The translations under genes and the position numbers were made by a program. A stretch of 64,000 nt of DNA from Fasciola hepatica (lineage: Eukaryota; Platyhelminthes; Trematoda; Plagiorchiida; Fasciolidae). This document shows positions 12,356-22,971 of the stretch, one piece after another. Numbering within the stretch: the stretch's first letter is position 1; every line of letters begins with the position of its first letter. Location: positions 1,426,001 through 1,490,000 of the forward strand of contig CANUEZ040000156.1 of assembly GCA_948099385.1 (NCBI GenBank), in the 5' to 3' direction. The notes below the pieces were generated by a model that searched no databases, was not told where the DNA came from, and was given only the letters and a program-made list of their open reading frames with translations.

Positions 12356-12735
12356 TTATGATGATGCATAACTAGAATTACAGATAAACTGGAAATAACA
12401 AAAATGGTCAAACCAAATAACATGTCCGACACAGCCAACAACAGTTCCAATAATCACGAAGCTGTGATCTACTGATCTTATTGGCCCTTTCTCACGTTCG
12501 TTTATAGAGAATACCACTACATCATCTTTGTTATGAACCCATTCAGATATTGGATTGAGAGATCCAGAAAACAATGGAGACCACTGAACCTTGTAATCGG
12601 TTTCGCCAACGTAAATTCCTAGCATAAAGCTTCCTCGTACGCTTAGCCATTCTGCGTATGGGGCAAGCTTTGTCTTGATGTCCTTGCTGTTGCGCGCAAA
12701 AGGTTGGATTTTTGTTGGTTTTTCTTGCTGTAGTC
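12356..12735 (-). CDS. Candidate coding exon, unknown product
   Basis: A minus-strand open frame of about 126 codons follows directly on an AG acceptor-like sequence (ttgactacag). It reads QEKPTKIQPFARNSKDI, then AEWLSVRGSFMLGIYVGET and FSGSLNPISEW, and ends with a hydrophobic segment (FVIIGTVVGCVGHVIWF) before a stop. The mixed, non-repetitive composition looks like real protein, but no family was recognised and no partner exon was found. A frame of this length can arise by chance in this window, so the call rests on composition and one possible splice site only. The hydrophobic end may be intron read-through. Confidence 0.28.
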
Positions 12736-15296
12736 AAGGTTATCAAGGATTTTATCTCTAGAGATCGTGGTAATTGTCAATCGGAAAATCTCATACTCAA
12801 ATATTTTTGAATCCAGCGTAGAGTTATTGAATGGCTCTCGTCCACAACGTTCCGTAGCTTAGCCGCAGCATGATTCGAAAAATTTCCTTAGCCTAGTTTC
12901 CTGATCTCTATTTCCAATGCCACTGGATGTGTTAATGTTTATTCCCAGATGTTGAAATATCAGCTTCAAATCATCACTCTTTCTGACACCGTGTACCATG
13001 CACCTGCGAACTTCATTGTTGATAATTGTTTTCTTATGCGTACATGATTTTCGTTCTCTGTTATTCTGTAGACATCTTTATCCTGCCATGTTCGTTTTAC
13101 GAGTTACAGTTACAAATGCTCACTGTTTTATAGGACGTTCAAACTGACTGAATGAATAAGACCTGTCCAAAACCAATAGCTGGTTGTCACTCTCATGCAC
13201 CGTTCAAAGTGGTGCTTAAATCGCATCAACTCACTAAGTCATTTGTGCACTTCAAGCCTACTTGATCATGTCGTACTTCGCGTAAACTGATTTCTGTATC
13301 TCGTGTTCTGATGACATTCTCACTTCTCCTACTTATGAGTAGCGTCTACACGTATCATGAAGTTCGAGTGCTTATGACCTGGTTCTCCCTTTCTAATGCA
13401 CCGGTTCAGTTCAGATCTACATTTTGTGATCTATGGTGCATGAACATCCTACTTTTATATTCCTGACTCTGTTGTCCTATTACTGTACATTTCCTTTGCA
13501 AGAAAATTTTACTGGGCTTTTTACCGACGGTTAAGAACTACTCACTAGAGATCCGATCCCCTAACCGCAGACCCACTGCCATGGTGCTGTACAGGTAGAC
13601 GACAGGGGACATCTGTGGAACGAACAAATCTATTGCCAGGTTCATCCATCCACGTTGACACATATCACTTCGGTCATTTTACAACTGCCACTATTGGTGC
13701 TTTCTCATTGGTAACTCCTTGGAAAATACAAATTTGTACATTCTAACTAAAGATTATTTTCTTATTCTCTGACCGAAGCTATCATTTCATGTTAACTAGA
13801 AAGCTTCTTGATTTGCCATCTGTACTGTGACAGTGCTGCACCGCAGTTTCGTTTGACTCCTTGCTGAGTGGACCGTTTATGACTGCGCTGTCCCGACTTA
13901 CCGGATAAATTTCTTTACTGTTGTTCTTGGTTGCTCACCTGGCTGTAAGTTATTTACTTTTGTATACTTATGTGTATTCCACTATGTAGAACCACGAAAT
14001 TACGATAAACACCTGTGTTCAATTGGAATTTGTTCTCTTGTCCGTAACCATGTACAGCCCATATCCTGTGTAAAGATAACGAGACTAGGTTTCTGTTAGA
14101 TTACCAGCCCAATTATTCGGCTTTGTTGCCTCACTCCCATAGGGTAGAAATACGTGCCTCGGCTTTACGTACATTGGTAAACGGAAACCACATATATCAA
14201 AACATTTGAACGTTTCTGTATCCCCATGCCGTACCTTTGATGTTACAGTGTTTTAATGTCTTGAGGTGCCCTCAAGTTGTCGTTGAAACGAAAATCTTTT
14301 TGCACCACTTTCTGGAATTCCGATCACCGATAAAACATATGCTCACATGTTTCATAAAAAATATACAATGTTCCACTGCTTACATAAGATGTGGGACAGT
14401 CAGTCCAAGAGGTGCTGATAAAAGACTCTCAAACTGTAGTACAAGGCTCCTGCTTCGTGGTATTCGGCTCCTAAACTACGGGGAATTCCGCTGTACATCA
14501 ACAACCAGACAAAGTCTGAATGTTACGCAAAGCTTCTGAGGATAGATCACGATACGGGTGCGATAATAGGACGTATTGATTCCTGAATTGAAAATTCTAG
14601 ATTACAGTGAGTTTCTTTCCCACCACAATATTATATGAAGGAGATATTCAGCCACGGAAATCTAATTGAAAGAAGACCTTTGAGAGTTCAATAGCACGCA
14701 AAAAGGTATCGAAATTCTCACCTGACGGCAGTTGCTCAGAACTCACTGAGCATGTGCATTGCATAGAATACGAATGAAACAAATTGTTTGTCAAAGTAGA
14801 AAAGAACACAAGCAGGAACAACGAACGAAATTGCTCTCTAGTTTGAGCTCCAAAAATGGATGAGCCTGTATGGCAAATACTGATTAGCATTAGAGAAAGA
14901 CTTGTCATAATATCATCTACTCAAGAGAGAACATAACACAATCATTTCAACATATTTTGGTGTGCATGCAAAGGCGCATTTCGATTCAACAACAAAGTGA
15001 GCACCCAACAATCAGTGTTTGACACTTAGCAAACCGCCTCATATTTCCACAGAGTGAAGCTGAGCCATTCTATCAGCCCAACAACCCGTCTGAAGCACTA
15101 TATTCGACCTACAGATGTGAATAACATGACCTAACTGTATCTGCCTGAAGAATCTGACAAATACATATTCATACCGAACACCGTCACAAAACGGTTGCTT
15201 TGAACTTCATGACGAGAAGATCATGACCGTAAAAATAATCCCTCCAGAGACGATTAAAAATAAACCGTAATCAAATTATTTCCCACGACATTAACA
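12736..15296. other. Intergenic, nothing recognised
   Basis: About 2.5 kb without recognisable genes, RNAs or element domains. The 100-codon frame at 14237-14539 is within chance expectation and lacks splice support. Confidence 0.45.
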
Positions 15297-15906
15297 TACG
15301 CAAAATACGAGAATTACATGCAGCACAATCCACTGTCATTCATTGGTTTCCGCATCACACGTAGACCGGTTTGCACCAATTTTAAGCTGAACAACACAAA
15401 TCCAAAACAATTTGCATCTCAGGATTGGTAAATGATATTTTGGTTATCACGAACAGATTCTCACTTGAATGACGAGGACTGAAACGCGCTAGACATTTTG
15501 CAAAATATTTATGTCAACTAAAATGGATCCGACATAAAATGTTCAATAAAGTGAACGAGAATAGGAACGGAGACAACGAACTTCGTTTACCAAAACTTAT
15601 AACTGGATTCACGGATGGACGAGGATTGAGAGATTTGATCATGCTCAAACAAGAGTTTGTATTGGTAACAGAATTCGTATCACGGTTCCTAATATTTATT
15701 CAGAAAACATTTAAAACAAGTCGGTGCTCATGCTACTCCAAATGCCTAAATCTGGGAGGAAATGCAATTTCTTGTATTTGAATCCCTCATGCCAGCTGTT
15801 GCAGTAGTATCAGCTGCTTTGTTTCGTGAGTAGCGTAGACGAATCCATTGGGTTGACAAATGTGTTGGTATTGTGAACTCTCTGTTCACATGCTTGCGTA
15901 TGAGTT
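15297..15906 (+). repeat. 610-bp repeat, copy 1
   Basis: This segment is repeated 2931 bp downstream with no difference seen by eye over about 600 bp. It starts with TACGCAAAATACGAG and ends near TGCTTGCGTATG. The outermost bases catacgcaa and ttgcgtatg form a 9-bp inverted repeat in this copy. The open frame of 80 codons inside it starts in sequence shared by both copies and has no recognised domain. A diverged relative lies inside the 3-kb block. It could be a non-autonomous DNA element or a piece of a larger repeat. Confidence 0.9.
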
Positions 15907-16417
15907 CGTTATCGATATCCTAAGACATCCCCTCATAGAACAATTGAACCATTATGGCCAACCAGCAATCTGACCTAGAGTATACGAGAGTAGTATCACA
16001 TAGTTTTCCAGTGTCAAGCGTGGTAACGAGTCGACTACAGCAGATTCTTTTCTACTACCAAATGCATCTTTGGCGGTCGGTTTCGAATCACTGATCTCTG
16101 AGGTTTTCAGCTATGGCTTTAGGCATCCGACCACCAGCAAATACATGCATAAATACGACTGTTACTCACTGTGGAGCACACTTCCGTTAAAATGAAATGT
16201 GAGTAAATAAATGGATCCCGCAACTTAACCATGATTTTTCTATGCTTCAAATGGATGACGTTTTACGCGGTCCTTTTGAGAATTGAAAAATGCAGTTGGA
16301 CTGATCCATTCACGCACCAAATTTCCCGGCAAATTACTAACGTGTCCACTCATTGCGTCTCTTTGATCCAAATAATAAAATTTGTTTTTATTCGTGAGGA
16401 TTTTACGCGTGTACTAG
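15907..16417. other. Intergenic, nothing recognised
   Basis: No gene, RNA or repeat seen; the sequence differs completely from that following the second 610-bp copy. Confidence 0.4.
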
Positions 16418-16592
16418 TCAATGACAAGGGTTCAAAATTCTGAGGAATCTAACAACATGTTTTGTGGGATTAAATTGGAATACAAATTCTTGGAGCAGTA
16501 CTTCATCACCGATGTTATGCTGATATCGCGGAAATCTTGATACATTTTCCGGAAGTGCACTCTCTCCAGGAACGTAACTAATGTAACAGAAT
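16418..16592 (-). CDS. Candidate terminal exon, unknown product
   Basis: The minus strand shows a good acceptor (taatgttttcag) followed by 57 open codons and a TGA stop. The frame includes YISYVPGESALPENVSRF and HNIGDEVLLQEFVFQF, with protein-like composition. No upstream exon with matching phase could be fixed, although an open frame lies just upstream to 16809. No family was recognised. It may equally be chance. Confidence 0.22.
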
Positions 16593-17289
16593 CTGAAAAC
16601 ATTACCACCAAACAGTAACACACACCACGAAACATTTCTACCAAGAATGGAACTTCAGCTATGTTGTTTAAGTCGGTTAGACCCAGAGCATCCCTGAGAT
16701 TCAATGATTTCACTGACGCGATATCCTTACAAGGGTACGACATCTCAACGCAACATTGTTCCTCCATGCACCGTTGCCCTCTTATCCAAAAATTACTTCC
16801 AAGGGACATTTGAAAGTGTCGTTTTAACCCACATCTTTAATGATCATCATCCTACTTCATTCGAGATTAATACAGCTGCAGCACACTGTCTGAATTCAGT
16901 GGTCTGTTCATCAAACAAACTGAGTCGAGTGAGAATCGTTATCAGATGCGCACCTTCGTGGTCTATTTGCTTCTGCGCACCATGTTGCGTAAGACTGGTT
17001 CTTTTTTTGAATCTTTAACCAGTAAGATGCAGCAAGAAATTGTTAATCCAATCATCCGTGTGTGACTAAGTCACTTTACGCTTTCATGTTATTCTTTGTG
17101 CAGATAACTGAGAATTTTAACAGTCTCACCTGGTTGACTCGGAAATGTATTTTCTAGAAAATTATCAACGATTGTGTGTTTTATAGAACAAGTCAGGAGA
17201 TGACTATGGAATCAATTGGGAGAGTACAGACATCCAAACAAGGGTAAATCAATTGAGGAATCACAACTGAAATAACCCACATCTGATTT
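16593..17289. other. Intergenic, nothing recognised
   Basis: Overlapping frames on both strands (16432-16809 minus, 16704-17018 plus) are not individually supported. No repeat was recognised. Confidence 0.35.
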
Positions 17290-17550
17290 TCCCGATGTTT
17301 AACCATGTGCGACTAAACTTTCACTTTGCTTGAGTGACTACCTTCCAGATTCCACCCTTCCCGCACAAACCTCAAGTCATCCAACCAACCTGCACTCAGA
17401 AGCACCAGACTCGAGTTTTGCTCTTCTTTGAGCTCATCAGTGATGCATATCCTAGGCCGCCTCCAGGGTTTGAACCCGGGCCTTTTCACCTCGAAGGCGA
17501 GTGAAGTACCACGGCGTCATCCAGCTCACGCCCAGGCTGATCCGATTCAC
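17290..17550 (-). mobile_element. tRNA-derived SINE with hammerhead motif, minus orientation
   Basis: On the minus strand the order is a leader (GAATCGGATCAGCC), an A-box-like TGACGCCGTGGTAC, a B box (GGGTTCAAACCC), a hammerhead-like fold at 17446-17402, then a tail with TTGGTTGGATGACTTGAGG and GTTTGTGCG. The same order and sequence recur at 54.25-54.8 kb. The A and B boxes are the internal RNA polymerase III promoter of tRNA-derived SINEs. The 3' boundary is uncertain. A plus-oriented piece of the same family follows at 17595, so the two form an inverted pair. Confidence 0.8.
17402..17446 (-). ncRNA. Hammerhead-ribozyme-like fold, core G12 changed to A
   Basis: On the minus strand: stem I GCATCA pairs with TGGTGC at the other end (one G-U); core CTGATGA; stem II GCTC/GAGC around a short loop; then AAA where GAA is conserved; stem III ACTC/GAGT with no loop; cleavage triplet GTC. 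All elements are in hammerhead order and spacing. Position 12 is A instead of G, which should abolish or strongly reduce cleavage. A loopless palindromic stem III is typical of minimal hammerheads that work as dimers. Confidence 0.7.
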
Positions 17551-17594
17551 TGAGTTCAGTTTGTTCAAAGGCCGTCCTCTATATTCTCAGTGTT

Positions 17595-17690
17595 GGATTT
17601 TTGTGCGTGAAAGGTGGAGTCCGAAGGTTAAGCAGCCAAGCAAATTGTCATCCATCTGAGATACTACTTGCGATATGCGTATGAAATCTT
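17595..17690 (+). mobile_element. SINE 3' fragment, plus orientation
   Basis: The sequence TTTGTGCGTGAAAGGTGGAG, then AAGG and AGC, then TTGCGATATGCGTATG matches the tail of the plus-oriented SINE at 54.70-54.79 kb. It lacks the tRNA-like head and the ribozyme, so it is a 5'-truncated fragment facing the SINE at 17290-17550. Confidence 0.65.
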
Positions 17691-18227
17691 GTAACTCTTC
17701 ACCCCCGTGCGCCCGTAATACTTATGCGTATTCAAACATGCTCTTATGTTAATGCAAATACCCTTCATTCTGTATTATCACTGCAAATAAGTGGATTCGT
17801 AATCATATCAACGGCCTTATAAATAGCATAAGTAGTTCGTTTCTGCGTATAACAACAGCTGAGGCAGACAACCTGACAAATGTTATGATGGCTGAAAGGA
17901 ACTCAGACGTCCACACAACTGCCGAACACGGTGGAGCATGCCTGTGAAAAACAAACGTAGAACAAATAAATGGAACCTGTTTCTTTTTCTTCTTCCTTGT
18001 TTTTCTTGTTGTCCATATTGCGTCGGTTGCACAAATAGTACTGTATCATGCAATTCGTAGTTCGATCACATCAACTTCAGTGCAGCATTTTGAAAATGAC
18101 ACGAATCAAATGTTTTCCTCTAAAAGCTTCCCAACCAAATATTCACCACTCTTCAAATGAGACCACTTGTTTCCTGCTCAACTTTTCATTCCAAAATGCA
18201 AACAAATGAGTTCTCACGTCTTTATCC
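17691..18227. other. Intergenic, nothing recognised
   Basis: No gene or repeat seen up to the second 610-bp copy. No polypurine tract precedes the repeat at 18228. Confidence 0.4.
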
Positions 18228-18837
18228 TACGCAAAATACGAGAATTACATGCAGCACAATCCACTGTCATTCATTGGTTTCCGCATCACACGTAGACCGG
18301 TTTGCACCAATTTTAAGCTGAACAACACAAATCCAAAACAATTTGCATCTCAGGATTGGTAAATGATATTTTGGTTATCACGAACAGATTCTCACTTGAA
18401 TGACGAGGACTGAAACGCGCTAGACATTTTGCAAAATATTTATGTCAACTAAAATGGATCCGACATAAAATGTTCAATAAAGTGAACGAGAATAGGAACG
18501 GAGACAACGAACTTCGTTTACCAAAACTTATAACTGGATTCACGGATGGACGAGGATTGAGAGATTTGATCATGCTCAAACAAGAGTTTGTATTGGTAAC
18601 AGAATTCGTATCACGGTTCCTAATATTTATTCAGAAAACATTTAAAACAAGTCGGTGCTCATGCTACTCCAAATGCCTAAATCTGGGAGGAAATGCAATT
18701 TCTTGTATTTGAATCCCTCATGCCAGCTGTTGCAGTAGTATCAGCTGCTTTGTTTCGTGAGTAGCGTAGACGAATCCATTGGGTTGACAAATGTGTTGGT
18801 ATTGTGAACTCTCTGTTCACATGCTTGCTTATGAGCT
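18228..18837 (+). repeat. 610-bp repeat, copy 2
   Basis: Near-perfect copy of 15297-15906. Flanks on both sides differ from those of copy 1. In this copy the outer bases are ctacgcaa and ttgcttatg, so the 9-bp inverted repeat of copy 1 is imperfect. Confidence 0.9.
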
Positions 18838-18959
18838 CAGACCAATTCTCACTTGAGGTATTCCAACGTTGTTGTAGGATGAATCGCAGTGACTCCTGTA
18901 TACATCGTAATATCAGCGTAGCCTAGCTTTTGGTATGAGATTTTGATCCTCTTTGTCAT

Positions 18960-19209
18960 TCATTGCCCAGGTCTCCCTTTTTTGTGAATACGTTTTGCGG
19001 CCTCTCCTCCCCAGTATTTGATGTTGATGCCGGAAGGCGCATGAGAGCTTGTCCATGCTATCAGTCCGCTGTCGTGTCACTCCTCGTTCTAGTGCCTGGA
19101 ATCTCACCTCGATGTTGGACAGCCTCAGCTCGCTCATTCTATGATTCACCCTGATGGCTCTGTCTGCTAGGGAGCACAGGCTACGTCGATGTTGTTCAAC
19201 TACCATCAT
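18960..19209 (-). mobile_element. Possible RTE-like LINE C-terminal fragment
   Basis: The minus strand reads VEQHRRSLCSLADRAIRV, NHRMSELRLSNIEVRF, then TDSMDKL. The pattern resembles the SR2/RTE tail (DHRCLRSIA-I-W-HRVSN-EVR), also seen at 9.8 kb and 5.0 kb. Similarity is weak and short, and the following residues do not show the expected RLRWLGH segment. Confidence 0.35.
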
Positions 19210-20519
19210 TCTAACCCGAATGATTCTACTAATTCAAATAAAAGGTTTAAGTCCCTTGTTTACATACTTCCGGGGTCCCATTTTTGTAACCCCTGGGTTC
19301 GTACTGCTGATGAATCTGTGAAACTTTTGGTGGCAATATTTTGAGAACAATCAGTGCTTGTAGTGGTAAATGTAAATGTATCAGTATTTTGTTAATTTTT
19401 GTCCGTTTTATTGCTTGTTTCATTAGTTGTCCTTATAGAAGCCTGGATTTATTTACTTGGATGAACACTACTGGCGTTTGTAGTATTTTGTTAATACATG
19501 GAATATATACACATCTATTCTGCCCCGTGCCTCCGTACATACAGCAAATGAATATCGCAACTTTGGACACTTTCATCCTCGGCCCGTTCCACATGATGAA
19601 ACGTTATTTATCCTCATGTAATAACCCATGGAAGTGTATTGAATTTAAGAAAAATTCACTCACCATTGACGTACTGCTTTTGGTTATATTCAAGTAGGTA
19701 GCTCATGTGTGCAAAAAACTTTGTCCGCAAGCAGAAATCAATGTTTTGTGTCCTCTACTTTGTATCCCCAATCAATCGCAATTCGAGGGAGCCGAATAAC
19801 TCACCAAAACTATGTGAAATTAGATGGAAACTGCTCTAAAGTGTCTTACAAATGCAAACTATTATCTTCGTTTTATTACGTTGCGTATTGTGTTGAGATC
19901 CGTTAGTTAACAACTCTCGTCTCAGTCATAAAATGGCCAAAACCGATAACTGTCAGTTAAAAAATATTCCAAAATAATGGGCAGAAAAAACGAGAAAAAT
20001 TGGAACCCGGCTCATCCAAAGACGGTGATGCAAATTTCACCTACGTCTTTTACTTTTTTGACAAAACGCTTGGTGTATAAGGCACTGCTGTTTTGCTTCA
20101 GATACCTTTCAGGGGACTCGATGTGTCTAAACTCAGAATGTGTAGAAGGATGTGGATGGCAAACAGATTCGCCTTGGTGAAGAGAATCAGAAGGGTCCGC
20201 AAAGAATCTTTATAGCGAACTGTTCACAGGCAAAAATGTGTCCATCACATATTTTATTTGAGAGAAAGGTTACTGGGAATTAGAGAAACCTAACTGCTGA
20301 CAGACAAACTATGGTGTAGTGAGTGGAAATTCTTTTTATGTATGCTGGGGAAGCTTACAGGAGAGTAGCAAAGTAAGAACCGTTGAACACATTAGTGGAC
20401 AAAAGTAATAATGAAAGCTTGTTTGGCACTAAACGGCCTTAGTCTGCGGACTTGAAAAGAGAGTGGACACAATTTCCTTGTACCCTCTGAAATATGAGAT
20501 CACTGAAAATTCGTATTTA
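19210..20519. other. Intergenic, possibly decayed LINE downstream part
   Basis: No firm feature. Several plus-strand frames (19341-19697 and others) lack support. The part nearest 20.1-20.5 kb could be the decayed 3' portion of the minus-strand LINE that starts at 21.7 kb, but no motif proves it. Confidence 0.3.
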
Positions 20520-21740
20520 AAGTATCATCTAAGTACATGATTGAGTTAGCTTTGGAAACAAAGTCCGATTTATTGACCGCTGGCTTATTGGAATAAGGAG
20601 AACCAGAGATGAGGAATATGAACTCGAAACATTTGGGAGGGTGAAGCTGCAAGCTGGAAACGTACAAACATTTCTGAATATTACAAAATTTCTCAGAAAA
20701 AAAGGTAGAGTAGAGTTTAGGTACAATGGACTGACAAAGCGCCTCAATGCCAGCACATATTATTTGTCGTGGATAAGTCACCAATATATGTGGTGAAAAT
20801 ATAGGGGCAAGAATAGCAACCTATGTTGTACTTTAAGTCATTCTACAAAATGTGGCCAACTTTGGTACTCTGGGTTCTGTTGGAAATGTAGTCTTTTATT
20901 CACGCACGCAGAGAAGCCGGACAGCCAAATTAGTCAGCTTTTGGAGGAGAGCACGGGGAACCGCATTAAAAACCGAAGAATTTTCGAGAAAGGAAACCGA
21001 TTGATTTCGCCACACTATCCGAGCTTTTGAAATTCAAACGGCCAACAGAAGCAACTTTGTTTAGAGTGCACCTGCTGGGATTGTGTGCAAACTGATAAGG
21101 GCTAAAGGGAGCAACAAAATAGAAAGACAGTGAGCTGCGAGTCAAGTTATTGGCAGAGAATGTGTTATCTCAGAGCGAAAACCGTTCGAGTCTTTTGGAA
21201 TAGGAGCAACTGTAACGGGCTTCCGGGACGCAGACACAGCACCGGTATCAAGGGATTTATTGATGAGTCAAATCATGATTTTCGCTAGCGGACTTGCTCC
21301 GAACGTATGGAGCACGGAGGATAAACCATCGGAGCCAACAGCCGAAGCCTCTTTTGAGTTCTGTATAAGCCGAACGGCTTCTTCTAAAGAAAAACCTTCC
21401 GATTCTGGAGGAAAGGAGAAAGTATAAAGCGATAGTATTTCCGTGGCTGGGTGAGTAAGTGGGGCCTTCAGACTATTGGCATCTGTATTAGAGTTGTTTG
21501 ACCGGACCGGCAGCAGAGAAGCTTGATTCTGTGTAGGAGAGTTTTACTATTTTGTTGTACTGAAAAACTGGGTGACGAGATTTATGCTGAGCTCCATCAT
21601 AGCATAGATTTATTCGCCGTTGTATCAAGATAGAGTAGTGTTTCACAAAATCCCGGACATGAAGTTTGTAGGCGTATTCTTTCTGCCTCCTTAGCGACTT
21701 AAACAGCTTACAATCTCGTTTAATTACCGGGAACAATAAC
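20520..21740 (-). mobile_element. Jockey-like LINE relic (connector and RT)
   Basis: On the minus strand from 21.74 kb the translation shows the connector upstream of RT (KLFKSLRRQKEYAYKLHVRD). It is followed by the RT entry region: SLEEAVRLIQNSKEA, SAVGSDGLSSVLHTFGA (family GPDGL-S--L), and VTVAPIPKDSN (family V-PIPK). Then comes a damaged LLQKLTNLA region and ISNRTQSTKVG (family NRTQ-V-VG). Near 20.6 kb KCLYVSSLQLHPPKCFEF matches the segment after the catalytic box. The YADD region itself is not recognisable, and stops and frameshifts are frequent. It is a different family from the Jockey-like element at 52 kb. Confidence 0.75.
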
Positions 21741-22600
21741 TACATTGGGTACTGGTCCGTGTACCCAGTACACATAGGGCACTATTCAGAAGAGGTTAAA
21801 ACCCACTATTTTCTATGTTCAAACGAGAACAATCCAAAAGTGGAGTACTGTAAACGATTCGATTCGAAAATCAAGTGAGGTAGGATGACGCATTTTTGCA
21901 GCTTTCCGCCGGTCAGATAGCTCACTTCGCTAAGCATCACCCTCTAATGTTGTTTTATAAAATTGAAAGAACAGTAGTAATAAACACCGCGGATATCCCT
22001 AAACTGGACCGTAACTTGACAGGTAGAATGCGGATAGATTGAATGATGAGGGAAAAAATCATGTAGATCTTATCCACGGAATACGTAGGAGGTGTTTCAA
22101 GCATGGCTGAACACAATCACTTTTTGTATCCATAAGAGGTGTGTACATTTTGTAGACAGGTCTAAGCTTGAGTTTACCAGCCTCCGGTACTAATGGTTTG
22201 CCTGTTTGAATCGTGTTATTTGAAGAAGACGCTAAATCCTTGAAGGGTTGACAGTAGGAAGACCAATGCGAACTCAACTGAACACATTCTTCAGCAAAGC
22301 ATTTGATTAAAAACATATATCTGCTTATTAAACTCAGGAAAATATAGATAAAAACTCACAAAACGTGGTTTGGCTGAAATTTGATGTGAACTTTTTCAAC
22401 TTTTGAATGGACTATGGTAAACATCCAGTAACTTATTTTATACAAAACCACTACTTCTAATATTAACAACAACAAGAAAAACATCTGAAGCATTTTCTCA
22501 TGATCAACACCTGCCGAAAGAGATATGCACGAACTAGACCTTCCGACTGAATCGCAATATTTTGTGGCTGTTCCTGTTGCTATTACTACTTCACCTACTA
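21741..22600. other. Intergenic, nothing recognised
   Basis: Could contain the decayed endonuclease region of the LINE at 20.5-21.7 kb, but no motif was recognised. Confidence 0.3.
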
Positions 22601-22668
22601 CTACTTCTACTATTATTATTATTAATATTATTATTATCATTATTATTATTATTGTTATTATTATTACT
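22601..22668. repeat. ATT/ACT trinucleotide microsatellite
   Basis: A run of ATT units preceded by ACT/TCT-rich sequence. It generates the poly-Ile/Val minus-strand frame at 22356-22640, which is not a gene. Confidence 0.9.
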
Positions 22669-22926
22669 TACCTTTTGCTATCCTGTCATTAACGGAACGG
22701 AATTCCGATGCTGCCCATGGGTGGCGGAATAAAGCAGAACAGCATCTGCACATTATCAGGGTGACTCACATGAAGCCGCAACGAGCCGAAACTCCAGGTG
22801 ACCACGGCTGCAATAATACTCAAGTCCCCTTTCCATCTCGTTTATGCTTTCGTGAGTTAAAAAATGAAAGCTAGTCACCGGTTTACCATATACAAACCAA
22901 ATGCTTTGTAAAAATTATCCATCAGC

Positions 22927-22929
<3 letters not shown>

Positions 22930-22969
<40 letters not shown>
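22930..22969. repeat. (TA)n microsatellite
   Basis: Uninterrupted alternating T and A of about 40 bp. Confidence 0.97.

Positions 22970-22971
<2 letters not shown>

Noticed and set aside
15297..18837. 610-bp direct repeats as the LTRs of an LTR retrotransposon
   Set aside because: No primer-binding site follows the first copy, no polypurine tract precedes the second, the ends are not TG...CA, and no gag/pol motif lies between them.
19308..19335. CTGATGAATCTGTGAAAC, hammerhead-like core
   Set aside because: CTGATGA and GAAAC are present, but stem II is only a few weak pairs, and no stem I/III partners or cleavage triplet could be placed.
22356..22640. 94-codon Ile/Val-rich minus-strand frame
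   Set aside because: Its start is the ATT microsatellite; the remainder has no motif or splice support.
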